31,256 nt of DNA from Bacteroidales bacterium M5 (GCA_001689535.1 LUJP01000077.1:1-31256); one strand, 5' to 3'. Numbered from the stretch's first letter, positions 15,684 through 24,239 are shown. Program-made: numbers and translations. Notes: generated by a model from the sequence alone, not told the origin.

Positions 15684-16718
15684 ATGGAATTCACTGCAAG
15701 TCAAATCGCAGCCCTGTGCAATGGTGTTGTGGAAGGCGATGGCGACGTAAAAATCAATGACTTTGCCAAAATAGAGGAAGGCAGGCCCGGAGCTATTTCT
15801 TTCCTTGCAAACGTTAAATACACTCACTATCTTTACTCTACAAAATCTTCTGCGGTCCTGGTAAGCAAGGATTTTGTACCTGAGCAGCCCGTATCGGCCA
15901 CGCTGATTCGTGTTGATGACCCTTACGCAACTGTGGCTCACCTGCTTCAGATGGTGCAACAGATGATGATCCCTAACTATACCGGGATTGAATCGCCCGC
16001 TCATATAGCAGAAGGAGTTGAGGTTCCTGAAGATGCGTATGTCGGCTCGTTTGCCTATGTAGGGAAAAACGTAACCATCGGTAAGGGTGTAAAGATATAT
16101 CCCCAGTGTTACGTAGGAGATAACGTGACTTTGGGTGAGGGTACTGTTTTGTATCCAGGTGTAAAGATTTATCACGGATGCAGTGTCGGAAAGCGATGCA
16201 TCATTCATGCCGGTGCCGTGATTGGAGCCGACGGCTTTGGTTTCGCGCCTACAGATCACGGATACGACAAGATTCCCCAGATAGGTAATGTGGCAATAGG
16301 TGACGATGTAGAAATAGGTGCCAACACTACCATAGACCGTGCCATGATGGGAAGCACCCGCATAGGCAATGGTGTGAAGCTTGACAATCTCATTCAGATT
16401 GCCCACAATTGTGTTGTAGGGGAGATGACGGCAATGGCCGCGCAGGCAGGCGTTGCTGGTTCTACAAAAGTCGGCGCAAAATGTATGATAGGCGGTCAGG
16501 TAGGTCTTGCCGGCCATATAACTGTTGGCGATGATGTTCAGATAGCTGCCCAGAGCGGTCTGCACAAGGATGCAGCTGAAGGCTCGCGCCTGTTTGGAGC
16601 GCCAGCCATAGATATAAAGGAGGCTGCCCGTCAGACGATATACATCAAACGCCTTCCGGAACTTAATAAGGCTGTAAATCAGCTTAAAAAAGAAATTGAA
16701 ATTCTGAAAAACAAATAA
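15684..16718 (+). CDS. lpxD: UDP-3-O-acylglucosamine N-acyltransferase LpxD
   Basis: Third enzyme of lipid A synthesis: adds a 3-hydroxyacyl chain from acyl-ACP to the 2-amine of UDP-3-O-acylglucosamine. At 344 residues it has normal length. Residues 1-100 form the uridine-binding domain (ITSFLANVKYTHYL-type segment at 38-50). About 105-300 is a left-handed beta-helix of hexapeptide repeats. The catalytic His is H241 in IQIAHNCVVG. The C-terminal ~40 residues are a helix (KRLPELNKAVNQLKKEI). It starts the lpxD / lpxC-fabZ / lpxA run with 13 bp to the next gene. A CAACTTTG sequence at 15640-15647 is a weak -7 candidate. Confidence 0.97.
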   Translation: MEFTASQIAALCNGVVEGDGDVKINDFAKIEEGRPGAISFLANVKYTHYLYSTKSSAVLVSKDFVPEQPVSATLIRVDDPYATVAHLLQMVQQMMIPNYTGIESPAHIAEGVEVPEDAYVGSFAYVGKNVTIGKGVKIYPQCYVGDNVTLGEGTVLYPGVKIYHGCSVGKRCIIHAGAVIGADGFGFAPTDHGYDKIPQIGNVAIGDDVEIGANTTIDRAMMGSTRIGNGVKLDNLIQIAHNCVVGEMTAMAAQAGVAGSTKVGAKCMIGGQVGLAGHITVGDDVQIAAQSGLHKDAAEGSRLFGAPAIDIKEAARQTIYIKRLPELNKAVNQLKKEIEILKNK

Positions 16719-16731
16719 TATAACCAAAGCG

Positions 16732-18114
16732 ATGAAACAAGTGACACTTGCCGGCAGCTTTACAGTGAGCGGAAAGGGACTCCACACCGGCAAAATGATA
16801 AATGCCACCTTCAAGCCTGCGGCTGAAAATCACGGATATAAACTGCAACGAATAGATCTGGAGGGTGCGCCCGTGTTGGCTGCGCTTGCCGAAAACGTTG
16901 TACAGACAACCCGTGGAACGGTAATAGCAAATGGAGATGTTACAGTAAGCACTATAGAGCACGCTATGGCCGCCCTTTATGCTGCCGGCGTTGACAATGT
17001 GCTGATTGAACTTGACGGCCCGGAAATGCCCATTCTCGACGGAAGCGCCCGTGTATTTGTTGATAAAATAAAGGAAACCGGCCTTGTCGAGCAGAATGAT
17101 GACAAGAAGTTTTATGTTATAAAACGTAAGACTGAGATAAAAGACGAAGAGACAGGTGCATCTATTATCGTGCTTCCCGACGATGATTACAGGGTAGAGG
17201 TAAAGGTGGAGTTTGATTCTCCCGTAATTCCCAACCAGTATGCATCCCTTGAAAAGCTTTCTGACTTCGACAGCGAGATTGCTTCGAGCCGCACGTTTGT
17301 TTTCGTAAGAGAGATAGAACCTCTTATAAAGGGCAACCTCATCAAAGGAGGCGACCTGGAGAATGCGATTGTGATATATGACCGCCAGATGGACCAGTTG
17401 GAACTAGACCGACTTGCAGATGCCATGAATGTACCTCGCAAGCACGTATCGGAACTGGGTTATATCCAGGAGCGTCCGTTGTTTGCCAGCAATGAGCCGG
17501 GCCGTCATAAACTGATGGATCTTATCGGTGACCTCGCACTTGTGGGACGTCCTATAAAAGGATGTGTGATTGCTACAAAGCCAGGCCATACAATCAATAC
17601 GCGTTTCGCAAAGATGATAAGAAAGGATATCAAGCATCAGGAAATCCAAGCTCCGGCTTATGACCCAAACATGCCGCCGCTGATGGACAACATGCGTATC
17701 CGCGAACTTCTCCCTCACCGTTATCCTTTCCAGCTGGTTGACAAGATTATTGAAAAAGGTATAAATTATATAGTAGGAGTAAAGAATATCACTGCTAACG
17801 AGCCTTTCTTCCCCGGCCATTTCCCTCAGGAACCCGTACTTCCCGGCGTGCTTCAGATTGAGGCTATGGCTCAGACCGGCGGCCTTCTAGTTTTAAGCCA
17901 GGTAGAGGATCCGGAGCGTTATTCGACCTACTTCATGAAAATTGATAATGTCAAGTTCAGACAGAAGGTGGTTCCCGGTGATACCTTGATCTTCCATATT
18001 TCATTTATGACTCCACTCCGTCGCGGATGCGCGGTAATGAAAGGCTACGCATTTGTCGGCGACAAGATCGTTACAGAGTGTGAGTTTATGGCTCAGATAA
18101 TTAAAAATAAATAA
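16732..18114 (+). CDS. lpxC-fabZ: Bifunctional LpxC deacetylase / FabZ dehydratase
   Basis: Fusion of two enzymes, 460 residues. LpxC (about 1-305) is the zinc-dependent UDP-3-O-acyl-GlcNAc deacetylase, the committed step of lipid A synthesis; ligands H77 (STIEHAMAAL), H259 and D263 (GRHKLMDLIGDL) and the catalytic H286 (GHTINT) are present. FabZ (about 315-460) is the 3-hydroxyacyl-ACP dehydratase of fatty acid synthesis; catalytic H363 (FFPGHFPQEP) and E377 (LQIEAMAQTGG) are intact. Both enzymes draw on 3-hydroxyacyl-ACP or its product, so the fusion may balance lipid A against phospholipid. This fusion is a hallmark of Bacteroidetes. Spacing is 13 bp from lpxD and 4 bp to lpxA. Confidence 0.97.
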   Translation: MKQVTLAGSFTVSGKGLHTGKMINATFKPAAENHGYKLQRIDLEGAPVLAALAENVVQTTRGTVIANGDVTVSTIEHAMAALYAAGVDNVLIELDGPEMPILDGSARVFVDKIKETGLVEQNDDKKFYVIKRKTEIKDEETGASIIVLPDDDYRVEVKVEFDSPVIPNQYASLEKLSDFDSEIASSRTFVFVREIEPLIKGNLIKGGDLENAIVIYDRQMDQLELDRLADAMNVPRKHVSELGYIQERPLFASNEPGRHKLMDLIGDLALVGRPIKGCVIATKPGHTINTRFAKMIRKDIKHQEIQAPAYDPNMPPLMDNMRIRELLPHRYPFQLVDKIIEKGINYIVGVKNITANEPFFPGHFPQEPVLPGVLQIEAMAQTGGLLVLSQVEDPERYSTYFMKIDNVKFRQKVVPGDTLIFHISFMTPLRRGCAVMKGYAFVGDKIVTECEFMAQIIKNK

Positions 18115-18118
18115 TTGC

Positions 18119-18895
18119 ATGAAACAACCATTAGCATATATTCATCCCTCTGCTAAAATACATCCCAGCGTTGTAATAGATCCGTTTGTGACTATCGAGG
18201 GAAATGTGGAGATTGGGGAAGGTACCCATATCTGCAACAATGTGACCATAATGGATGGCGCCCGTATTGGCAAAAACTGTCTTATCTTTCCAGGAGCTGT
18301 AATTTCCGGAATTCCCCAGGACCTGAAGTTCCGAGGTGAAGAGACGCTAGCCATAATTGGCGACAATACAGTAATCCGTGAATGCGCAACCGTAAACCGC
18401 GGAACGGCTTCAAAAGGCAAGACAATTGTTGGCAGTAATTGCCTCATTATGGCTTACTGTCACGTGGCCCATGACTGTGTGGTGGGGGATAATGTAATAA
18501 TGTCAAATGCCACTCAACTCGCAGGAGAGGTTATTGTCGACAATTATGCCGTGATAGGCGGCGGCACGCTGGTTCATCAGTTCTGCCACATCGGCCCCCA
18601 TGTAATGATACAGGGTGGCGCCCTTGTGAACAAGGACATTCCTCCCTACGTTAAGGCTGCTCGTGAACCCATAGCCTATGCCGGAGTGAACTCAATTGGT
18701 CTGAGACGCCGTGGCTACAGCAATGAGCAGATTTGCGACATACAGGAGATTTACCGTTATCTCTATCTGTCGGGACTCAACAACTCGGACGCTGTGGAGC
18801 GCATAGAAGCCGAGCTTCCTGCAACGAAGGAAAGAGATGAAATCATACTCTTCGTAAGAAATTCCAAGCGTGGCATAATAAGAGGATACGTTTAA
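18119..18895 (+). CDS. lpxA: UDP-N-acetylglucosamine O-acyltransferase LpxA
   Basis: First enzyme of lipid A synthesis: transfers a 3-hydroxyacyl group from ACP to the 3-OH of UDP-GlcNAc. The 258-residue length is typical. The first ~190 residues are hexapeptide repeats (HPSAKIHPSVVIDPF, EIGEGTHICNNV). The catalytic His is H118 in YCHVAHDCVVG, equivalent to E. coli H125. The C-terminal helical domain holds GVNSIGLRRRGYSNEQI, characteristic of LpxA. It begins 4 bp after lpxC-fabZ and ends 19 bp before a strong bidirectional terminator. No lpxB follows in this window, unlike the E. coli arrangement. Confidence 0.97.
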   Translation: MKQPLAYIHPSAKIHPSVVIDPFVTIEGNVEIGEGTHICNNVTIMDGARIGKNCLIFPGAVISGIPQDLKFRGEETLAIIGDNTVIRECATVNRGTASKGKTIVGSNCLIMAYCHVAHDCVVGDNVIMSNATQLAGEVIVDNYAVIGGGTLVHQFCHIGPHVMIQGGALVNKDIPPYVKAAREPIAYAGVNSIGLRRRGYSNEQICDIQEIYRYLYLSGLNNSDAVERIEAELPATKERDEIILFVRNSKRGIIRGYV

Positions 18896-18914
18896 TACTC
18901 TTTTTATCATATAT

Positions 18915-18952
18915 AAATCAGGCCGCAATCCATAAGGGTTGCGGCCTGATTT
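18915..18952. terminator. Bidirectional terminator between lpxA and the transglutaminase gene
   Basis: A 17-bp stem (18915-18931 with 18936-18952), with a single G-U/mismatch position and loop ATAA. Outer AAA/TTT pairs supply a U-run in both directions. It serves the plus-strand lpx operon and the minus-strand operon ending at 18984. Confidence 0.92.
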
Positions 18953-18983
18953 GCTATTGGAGGGGAGGTTGTCTCCCGTGATA

Positions 18984-21572
18984 TTACTGCAGACGGTTTA
19001 CTACGTTGAGAAGCTTGTGGCCGAGACCGATTGTATAACCCTGCATCACGAATACAACTCTGTTGAAGGTATCTGCGACAATAAATATCGGGCGTCCGTC
19101 AACCGACAGATCGAATTCCTTGATAAGAGCTTTCGCAATCTCGTCGTCAGGATCAATGCCTCTGATTACGGTATTGGGAAGAGCGGGGAGTGCCTTAAGG
19201 TTCATCTTGTCAGCAGCTGCCTGATCGGCATTGAGAAGGACGATGGGACGACCCCACTGTTCGAGCTCGGATTTCACAGCCGCGATATCGCGGAGTGCAT
19301 GATTGGTAGGCTCGCTGTTGGGAGCAATCAGACCAAGTACATAATAGCCGCGGCCAGTGGCGGAAAGCAATGACTGTTTCTTATCCGATCCGAGGCGCTC
19401 GAATAAAGACTCGGCATTGAAAGAGCCGATTACTTCTATCTCATCCGTATTATGACGCATTACAAGGGGTGTAACAGTCTCTTTCCCGGACTCGACATCG
19501 AAGAAGGAAACGTTTGTGAGAACACTGCCGTCGGCAAGACGCTGTCCGGAAACAAGCATGTAATTGCCCGGATCGAAATCGATGCCATCCTTAAATGTGT
19601 TGCTCCAGGAGTTTCCTTCGTCGAAATTCAGGAGTTCCGGACGACCGTTGACAATCTTTGAAATAGAGAAATTAACGTAGTACAGCGGATCCTTTACATG
19701 GCTGTCGGGCGTAAAGGTGAGTTTAAGTTTTCCGGGCTGAGCTTTCTGCTCTTCAACTGTATTGCCGAATACCACATCATTCCAGGTACCGTTGCCCTCA
19801 CGCCACTGTGTCTTTCCGGTTACCGGGTCGATGCGGGACGATATGCCAAAGCTTCTTGCTCCGGCCACGAAGAACACATCGCGGGAGAAGGCGGAAGTAA
19901 CGGGATGAGCGAGCACAGCGGCAGGGCTCATGGTCACATTGTCGGGATACCATGTCTGGTCGGCTCTGACATTCTTGCGCACCCAGTCGGCCCAAAGCTC
20001 GGGATTCTTTTTGAATTCCTCACGCTGTTTCTTGGTGAATTTCTTAAGGAATGCCTCGCGGTAGGGAGTGAGAGCTTCCACGAGTACGCGGGGAGAAATA
20101 ACGTATTCAAAGTCGTCACCTGCAGAGTTGGCTAAGTGTGAGGCGAGAATTGAGGTGTCGACATCGCTGCGGTCCTTCATTGTGAGGGTGTTGAGAAGCG
20201 TAACAATGCGATCGCGCTGTGCAGGCTTAGCTGACTTCAGATAGTTCAGGATGTTCCAGCCATTTCCACGGGCGTCAACAAGAATCTTATGCAGAATTGA
20301 ATCATTTACACCTTCAACAGACTGGGGTGAATTGGAAGCGAAGCTTGCCACGTAGGCGCCACGGATAGAATCCTCCACGGCCATGCGGCGGCTGTTTTCA
20401 GCAGCCATCTCCTTGCTTACAGGAACGTCTGCATTGCGTGGGGCCGGGGGAATGATATGCATTTCCATGGAGCCGGTGCCTTTGGTATTCTCAAGCGTTA
20501 CATTAATAGGCTCTCCTTTGCCGACGGTGGCCTGTTTGATTGCAAATTTTTTCCCGTCGGAAGCCCATATAAGCACATCTCCCAGGCCGGCTGACAGTGA
20601 AACCTTGCCGTTTTCGTCGGTAATCTGTGAGGCAATGGGATAAAATTCGGCGTAATTGTAGATGCGGAAATCAACGCGGGCGCCTTTCACCGGTTTGCCG
20701 TTTTCGTCTGTTACAATCACCGTGATGTCTTCGACGGGAGCATAATTCGAGGTTACATTCACATCTGTATGGCCACCGATTTTCTGAAGCACGATATCTG
20801 AACCGTTGTAATCTCCGAACACGCGTGCATGCATGAGCATGCCGCGCGCGGCTGGAGCGTTGAACCATCCTTTGTTGAGAACCGGTTCTGGTTCGCACGC
20901 GCCGAGGAAGTACCATTTTCCATCAGCCCATACTTCAACCCAGGCGTGATTGTCGTCGGTATGTGCCCATCTGGGGGTGTAGACCTGACGTGCGGGAATG
21001 CCCATTGCACGGTAGGTGGCTACGCCGAAAGTAGATTCCTCACCGCAGCGGCCTATTGCAGAACTCATGGTAGCGAGAGGAGCATGGGTGCGGCTGTCGG
21101 AAGGCTGATAGGTGGCTTTTTCATGAAGCCAGTGGTTTATTTCCAGAATTGCATCCTTCATCGACATGTTTTTGATGCGGTCCTTGAGCTCATTGTAGAT
21201 GACCGGGCGCGATATGTCGAGAGCCTCGTTGTTGATTCTTACGGGAAGTACGTAATGACGGAATTCAAGGTCGGGAACCTTCTTGCCCCAGGGCATCTCG
21301 TTGCGGGCCTTGAGTGCATACTGCGCGTTGGTCTTGAAGAATTCGCCGGAATTGTCGGTCATATCGGGGAGCGCCATATAGGCGTAGAGCATTTCAAGAC
21401 ATTCTCTCTCCTCAGGAGTGAGGTCTGTCTGGAAAATCTGGAAGAGTGCAGGGTCGTTGATTTCGGTTTTTCTTTTTTCGAAATCCGCCTTGACCTTCGC
21501 ATCGGCTATCTGGGCGCTTGCTGAGAGAGCAATCGCAATTGATAATGCCGACGAAATAAGGAGTCGTTTCAT
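18984..21572 (-). CDS. Secreted transglutaminase-like protein with Cys-free thioredoxin-like C-terminus
   Basis: An 862-residue exported protein. Residues 1-20 form a signal peptide (RLLISSALSIAIALSASA). A transglutaminase-like core covers about 130-245, with C176 (GRCGEESTFG) and H209 (DDNHAWVEVW); the third position is GACEPEP instead of the usual Asp. Residues ~278-365 look like an Ig/carboxypeptidase-regulatory domain (VIVTDENGKPVKGARVDFRI). The middle ~350 residues are unassigned. The last ~130 (GYYVLGLIAP, RPIVLLNADQ, RPIFIVADTFNRVV) have a thioredoxin-like layout without any Cys. Transglutaminase-like proteins can be proteases or crosslinkers; the substrate is unknown. Last in the operon, 12 bp after cutC. 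Confidence 0.85.
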   Translation of the reverse strand: MKRLLISSALSIAIALSASAQIADAKVKADFEKRKTEINDPALFQIFQTDLTPEERECLEMLYAYMALPDMTDNSGEFFKTNAQYALKARNEMPWGKKVPDLEFRHYVLPVRINNEALDISRPVIYNELKDRIKNMSMKDAILEINHWLHEKATYQPSDSRTHAPLATMSSAIGRCGEESTFGVATYRAMGIPARQVYTPRWAHTDDNHAWVEVWADGKWYFLGACEPEPVLNKGWFNAPAARGMLMHARVFGDYNGSDIVLQKIGGHTDVNVTSNYAPVEDITVIVTDENGKPVKGARVDFRIYNYAEFYPIASQITDENGKVSLSAGLGDVLIWASDGKKFAIKQATVGKGEPINVTLENTKGTGSMEMHIIPPAPRNADVPVSKEMAAENSRRMAVEDSIRGAYVASFASNSPQSVEGVNDSILHKILVDARGNGWNILNYLKSAKPAQRDRIVTLLNTLTMKDRSDVDTSILASHLANSAGDDFEYVISPRVLVEALTPYREAFLKKFTKKQREEFKKNPELWADWVRKNVRADQTWYPDNVTMSPAAVLAHPVTSAFSRDVFFVAGARSFGISSRIDPVTGKTQWREGNGTWNDVVFGNTVEEQKAQPGKLKLTFTPDSHVKDPLYYVNFSISKIVNGRPELLNFDEGNSWSNTFKDGIDFDPGNYMLVSGQRLADGSVLTNVSFFDVESGKETVTPLVMRHNTDEIEVIGSFNAESLFERLGSDKKQSLLSATGRGYYVLGLIAPNSEPTNHALRDIAAVKSELEQWGRPIVLLNADQAAADKMNLKALPALPNTVIRGIDPDDEIAKALIKEFDLSVDGRPIFIVADTFNRVVFVMQGYTIGLGHKLLNVVNRLQ

Positions 21573-21584
21573 CTGTTGATTGGT

Positions 21585-22334
21585 TTAAGGATTATAGTTA
21601 TGTATTATCTGAGCAAGTAAGGCCGCTTTTTCTTCGCTGGTGGTGGAGCGGGAGAATTCGTCGGCGTCATCGGCTCCCATCTTCGCGGTTTCGTTTCGGA
21701 ACCGCATAGGACTGCCGATGGTATGGGAGGCGGAAGCATGCAGCTCATTCACTCCGGTGGATTCGAGTATCTCAAGAGCGTTGCCGGGATTAACTCCGGA
21801 GGCGGCAATGATAGCGATCCTTCCTGATGAATATTCATTAAGCTTACGGAGCATTTCTTTGCCTTCGAGGGCAGTGGGCTTCAGACCTGAGGTGAGGATT
21901 TTATCAAATCCCAGCGAGGCAATTGTATCGAGGGATGCAAATGGGTCTTTTACCATATCGAAAGCCCTGTGGAAAGTAATCTTCATGGCTCCGGCCGCAG
22001 ATTTGAATCGGCGGCATGCTTCCACATCAACTTCCCCATCCGGAAGAAGGGCGCCTACCACCACTGCATTCGCGCCGGCGTTGCGGGCGAATTCAATATC
22101 AGCTACCATCTCTTCAATCTCAGCCTCGTCGTACACGAAGTCTCCGCAACGGGGGCGGATGAGAACGTTTACCAACGGCCCGTTTATTTCAATGGCGGCC
22201 TTGATCTGGCCGGCAGAGGGGGTGAGACCACCTTCGCTAAGAGCACAACAGAGTTCAACTCTGTCGGCTCCAGCCGCCTTCGCAGCATGGACGCTTTGAA
22301 TATCGGCGGCGCATATCTCAAGAAGATGCTTCAT
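21585..22334 (-). CDS. cutC: CutC-family TIM-barrel protein
   Basis: A 249-residue CutC family protein (PF03932 type). Conserved blocks are LLEICAADIQSVHAAKAAGADRVELC at the N-terminus (first 20: LLEICAADIQSVHAAKAAGA), GGLTPSAGQI, VLIRPRCGDFVYDEAEIEEM, the TFHRAFDM segment, and ILTSGLKPTALEG. The family is named for copper homeostasis, but in E. coli the copper phenotype was traced to a small RNA encoded at the cutC locus, so the enzyme role remains open. Here it lies between a fucosidase (6 bp upstream) and a transglutaminase-like gene (12 bp downstream) with no copper gene nearby. That context favours a metabolic role, perhaps with sugars; this is inference. Confidence 0.93.
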   Translation of the reverse strand: MKHLLEICAADIQSVHAAKAAGADRVELCCALSEGGLTPSAGQIKAAIEINGPLVNVLIRPRCGDFVYDEAEIEEMVADIEFARNAGANAVVVGALLPDGEVDVEACRRFKSAAGAMKITFHRAFDMVKDPFASLDTIASLGFDKILTSGLKPTALEGKEMLRKLNEYSSGRIAIIAASGVNPGNALEILESTGVNELHASASHTIGSPMRFRNETAKMGADDADEFSRSTTSEEKAALLAQIIHNYNP

Positions 22335-22340
22335 CTTGTA

Positions 22341-23678
22341 TTACTTGGTTGTAAGTTCTATGATAGTGTCGATTTCATCCATCGATTCCGGAAGGGTCAC
22401 GGAGATACCTTCTTTTGAGTATTCGTATTTCACAGGGGTTCCATCGCAATACAGTCTGGCATTTTTGACATTTGCCGTGATGGGGAGATGGAGGGTTTTA
22501 AGCGACGGATCGAACACATGTACAAAAAGGCGGTCGCCCTTGCGGGTAGTTACTCCCCACTCCTGCGGAGCAATGTCGCCGGCAGTAGTTGCGTAGACTG
22601 TCTCACCGTTTTTCGAAGTCCATTCGCCCACACCTTTGAGGCGGTCGAGGGCCGTGGCGGGAAGACTACCGTCGGGTTGCGGACCAATGTTAAGAAGCAG
22701 GTTGGCGCCCATACCGGCTGCCTTTACCAGATATCTTACAAGAGTAGGAACGTCCTTGTAATTCTGGTCGGCGACTTTGTAGCCCCACATACCGTTCATG
22801 GTTTCGCAAGTCTCAAGGGGAAGGCGGGAAACTTCCTGTCCTGAAAGACCTGCTTTATTTTCGCCGGGGAGATCGCGTTCGAAAATCTGGATGTCTTCCC
22901 CGGGGAACGGAGTGGTGTGATGGTTATTACCGACCAGACAAGAGGGCTGAAGCTTATGTATAAGGGCATATTGCTCAGGGAGTCCCCATACATATTTATC
23001 TTGTTCGTAATCATGATCCCACCATCCGTCAAACCATATTGCGCCGATGTTACCGTAGTTCGTGAGAAGCTCGGTGAGCTGACGATTCATGAAATCGGTG
23101 TAGCTTTTCTGATTGATTTTGGTGGAATCCCTTCCGGTAGAGTGGCCGGTGCGGCCCCAGGGATAGTCCTCACGCGTCCAATCAAGGTGAGAGTAATAGA
23201 AATGGAGTTTTATACCCTGCTTGTTGCACTCTTCGGACAACTCCTTGAGAACATCGCGTTTGAATGGGGTGGCGTCTACAATATTGTAATCAGATTGCTT
23301 GGTGTCCCACATCGAGAAGCCATCGTGGTGGCGCGATGTGATACAGATATATTTCGCTCCCGAGTCCTTTATGGCTTTAACCCAGTCGTGAGCGTTGAAA
23401 TTGGCCGGATAGAAGCCTGACGCCGATTTTGCGTACTCTTTTGCATTAAGACCTGAATTAAGGTACCATTCGCCTTGAGCAAACATGCTGTAGATACCCC
23501 AGTGGATAAAAATGCCGAAACGTGAATCAGAGAATTCTTTCTGGGCTTTTTTTATTTCGGGGGTGGGAGTGTAGGGGATTGCTCTGTCGGGATGGACGGG
23601 AGTTTCCTGAGATAGACCTGCCAGAGGGGAGAAGGCTGTTGCGATCAATGAGGCAACTAAAAATTTTGGAAAATTCAT
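22341..23678 (-). CDS. Secreted alpha-L-fucosidase, GH29 family
   Basis: A 445-residue exported glycoside hydrolase with a signal peptide (LVASLIATAFSPLAGLS, about 1-23). It begins with the GH29 block FGIFIHWGIYSMF (H59 in the active site), followed by SRHHDGFSMWD (H117/H118) and the nucleophile D217 in IGAIWFDGWWDHD. ETCETMNGMWGY and LLLNIGPQPDG are further GH29 signatures. The acid/base Glu cannot be fixed from sequence alone; E268 in IFERDLPG is a candidate. A C-terminal beta-domain follows from about 350. No lipoprotein Cys follows the signal peptide. First gene of the fucosidase-cutC-transglutaminase operon, which suggests host glycan or glycoprotein use, but no SusC/SusD pair is present. 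Confidence 0.93.
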   Translation of the reverse strand: MNFPKFLVASLIATAFSPLAGLSQETPVHPDRAIPYTPTPEIKKAQKEFSDSRFGIFIHWGIYSMFAQGEWYLNSGLNAKEYAKSASGFYPANFNAHDWVKAIKDSGAKYICITSRHHDGFSMWDTKQSDYNIVDATPFKRDVLKELSEECNKQGIKLHFYYSHLDWTREDYPWGRTGHSTGRDSTKINQKSYTDFMNRQLTELLTNYGNIGAIWFDGWWDHDYEQDKYVWGLPEQYALIHKLQPSCLVGNNHHTTPFPGEDIQIFERDLPGENKAGLSGQEVSRLPLETCETMNGMWGYKVADQNYKDVPTLVRYLVKAAGMGANLLLNIGPQPDGSLPATALDRLKGVGEWTSKNGETVYATTAGDIAPQEWGVTTRKGDRLFVHVFDPSLKTLHLPITANVKNARLYCDGTPVKYEYSKEGISVTLPESMDEIDTIIELTTK

Positions 23679-23704
23679 GGGATGTAAGGTTTAAAACTGT
23701 TTTT

Positions 23705-23719
23705 GACCGAATCTCGGTC
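23705..23719 (-). promoter_or_regulatory. Dyad upstream of the fucosidase operon
   Basis: GACCGA-ATC-TCGGTC is a perfect 6-3-6 dyad, 26 bp before the fucosidase ATG and just after the terminator of the previous gene. It could be an operator or a short 5' leader hairpin. No clear -7 box was found in this 53-bp gap. Confidence 0.4.
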
Positions 23720-23731
23720 GAGAATAAAATC

Positions 23732-23773
23732 AAAAGGGGACTTGCGGCTGAATTGTAGCCGAAGACCCCTTTT
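23732..23773 (-). terminator. Rho-independent terminator of the DUF3127 gene
   Basis: An imperfect stem (23732-23749 with 23757-23773) with one mismatch and one bulged base, and a 7-base loop. On the minus strand it runs into TTTTGATTTTATT. It lies 13 bp after the DUF3127 stop. Confidence 0.8.
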
Positions 23774-23786
23774 GTGATGGATATGA

Positions 23787-24149
23787 TCAGAACGGAAGAT
23801 CGCTGTCGGGATCGGCAGCCATAGCGGTCATGTCGGGAACCGGAGGAATTGGGATATCCGTAGGAGCAGGCTGGGTGGCTCCTGCTTTTTCAGCTTTCCA
23901 GCCACGGATGCTCGTGTACCAGCGGCCCTGATACTCACGGCTCTCGATATCGAAGCTCAGTGTAATGTCATCGCCAACGGAAAGGGGATACTGGTCGGCG
24001 CGCTCGCCGAAGAAGTCAAAATGAACCTTTTTGGGGTACGTTTCTGCAGTTTCGAGAACATATTCTCTTTTTTTCCAAGGGTTTCCGGATGCTTTTGACA
24101 CACCCGAAACCTCAGGGAGGGCTACAATTATCTTGCCTTTGATTTCCAT
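23787..24149 (-). CDS. DUF3127 OB-fold protein with SSB-like acidic tail
   Basis: A 120-residue protein of the DUF3127 family, found mainly in Bacteroidetes. Residues 1-~88 read as a small beta-barrel of OB type (EIKGKIIVALPEVSG, WKKREYVLETAETYPKKVHF, YQGRWYTSIRGWKAEK). A Pro-rich linker (about 92-107) leads to an acidic C-terminal tip, DPDSDLPF, which resembles the end of single-stranded DNA-binding protein (DDDIPF in E. coli). This suggests, but does not prove, a role on single-stranded DNA or in recruiting repair and replication partners. It is monocistronic: its own well-matched promoter lies upstream and a terminator follows. Confidence 0.85.
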   Translation of the reverse strand: MEIKGKIIVALPEVSGVSKASGNPWKKREYVLETAETYPKKVHFDFFGERADQYPLSVGDDITLSFDIESREYQGRWYTSIRGWKAEKAGATQPAPTDIPIPPVPDMTAMAADPDSDLPF

Positions 24150-24207
24150 AAAATATGATAAGTAAGTTTATTAATTCAACATTCTGCCTGCAAGGGCATA
24201 TTTGATA

Positions 24208-24239
24208 CAAATTTAACACATAACCCCCGAAGATGCAAA
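24208..24239 (-). promoter_or_regulatory. Bacteroidetes-type promoter of the DUF3127 gene
   Basis: On the minus strand: TTTG (24236-24239), 20 bp, then TAAATTTG (24208-24215). The match to TTTG-N19-21-TAnnTTTG is complete. The -7 box is 58 bp before the ATG. Confidence 0.75.

Noticed and set aside
15621..16814. A 397-codon open frame on the minus strand opposite lpxD
   Set aside because: It is a shadow of the repetitive lpxD coding sequence. The product is rich in Tyr, His and Cys without any domain, begins inside lpxC, and has no promoter signal.
20829..21524. A 231-codon plus-strand frame opposite the transglutaminase gene
   Set aside because: Antisense shadow in a strongly biased coding region; no family resemblance.
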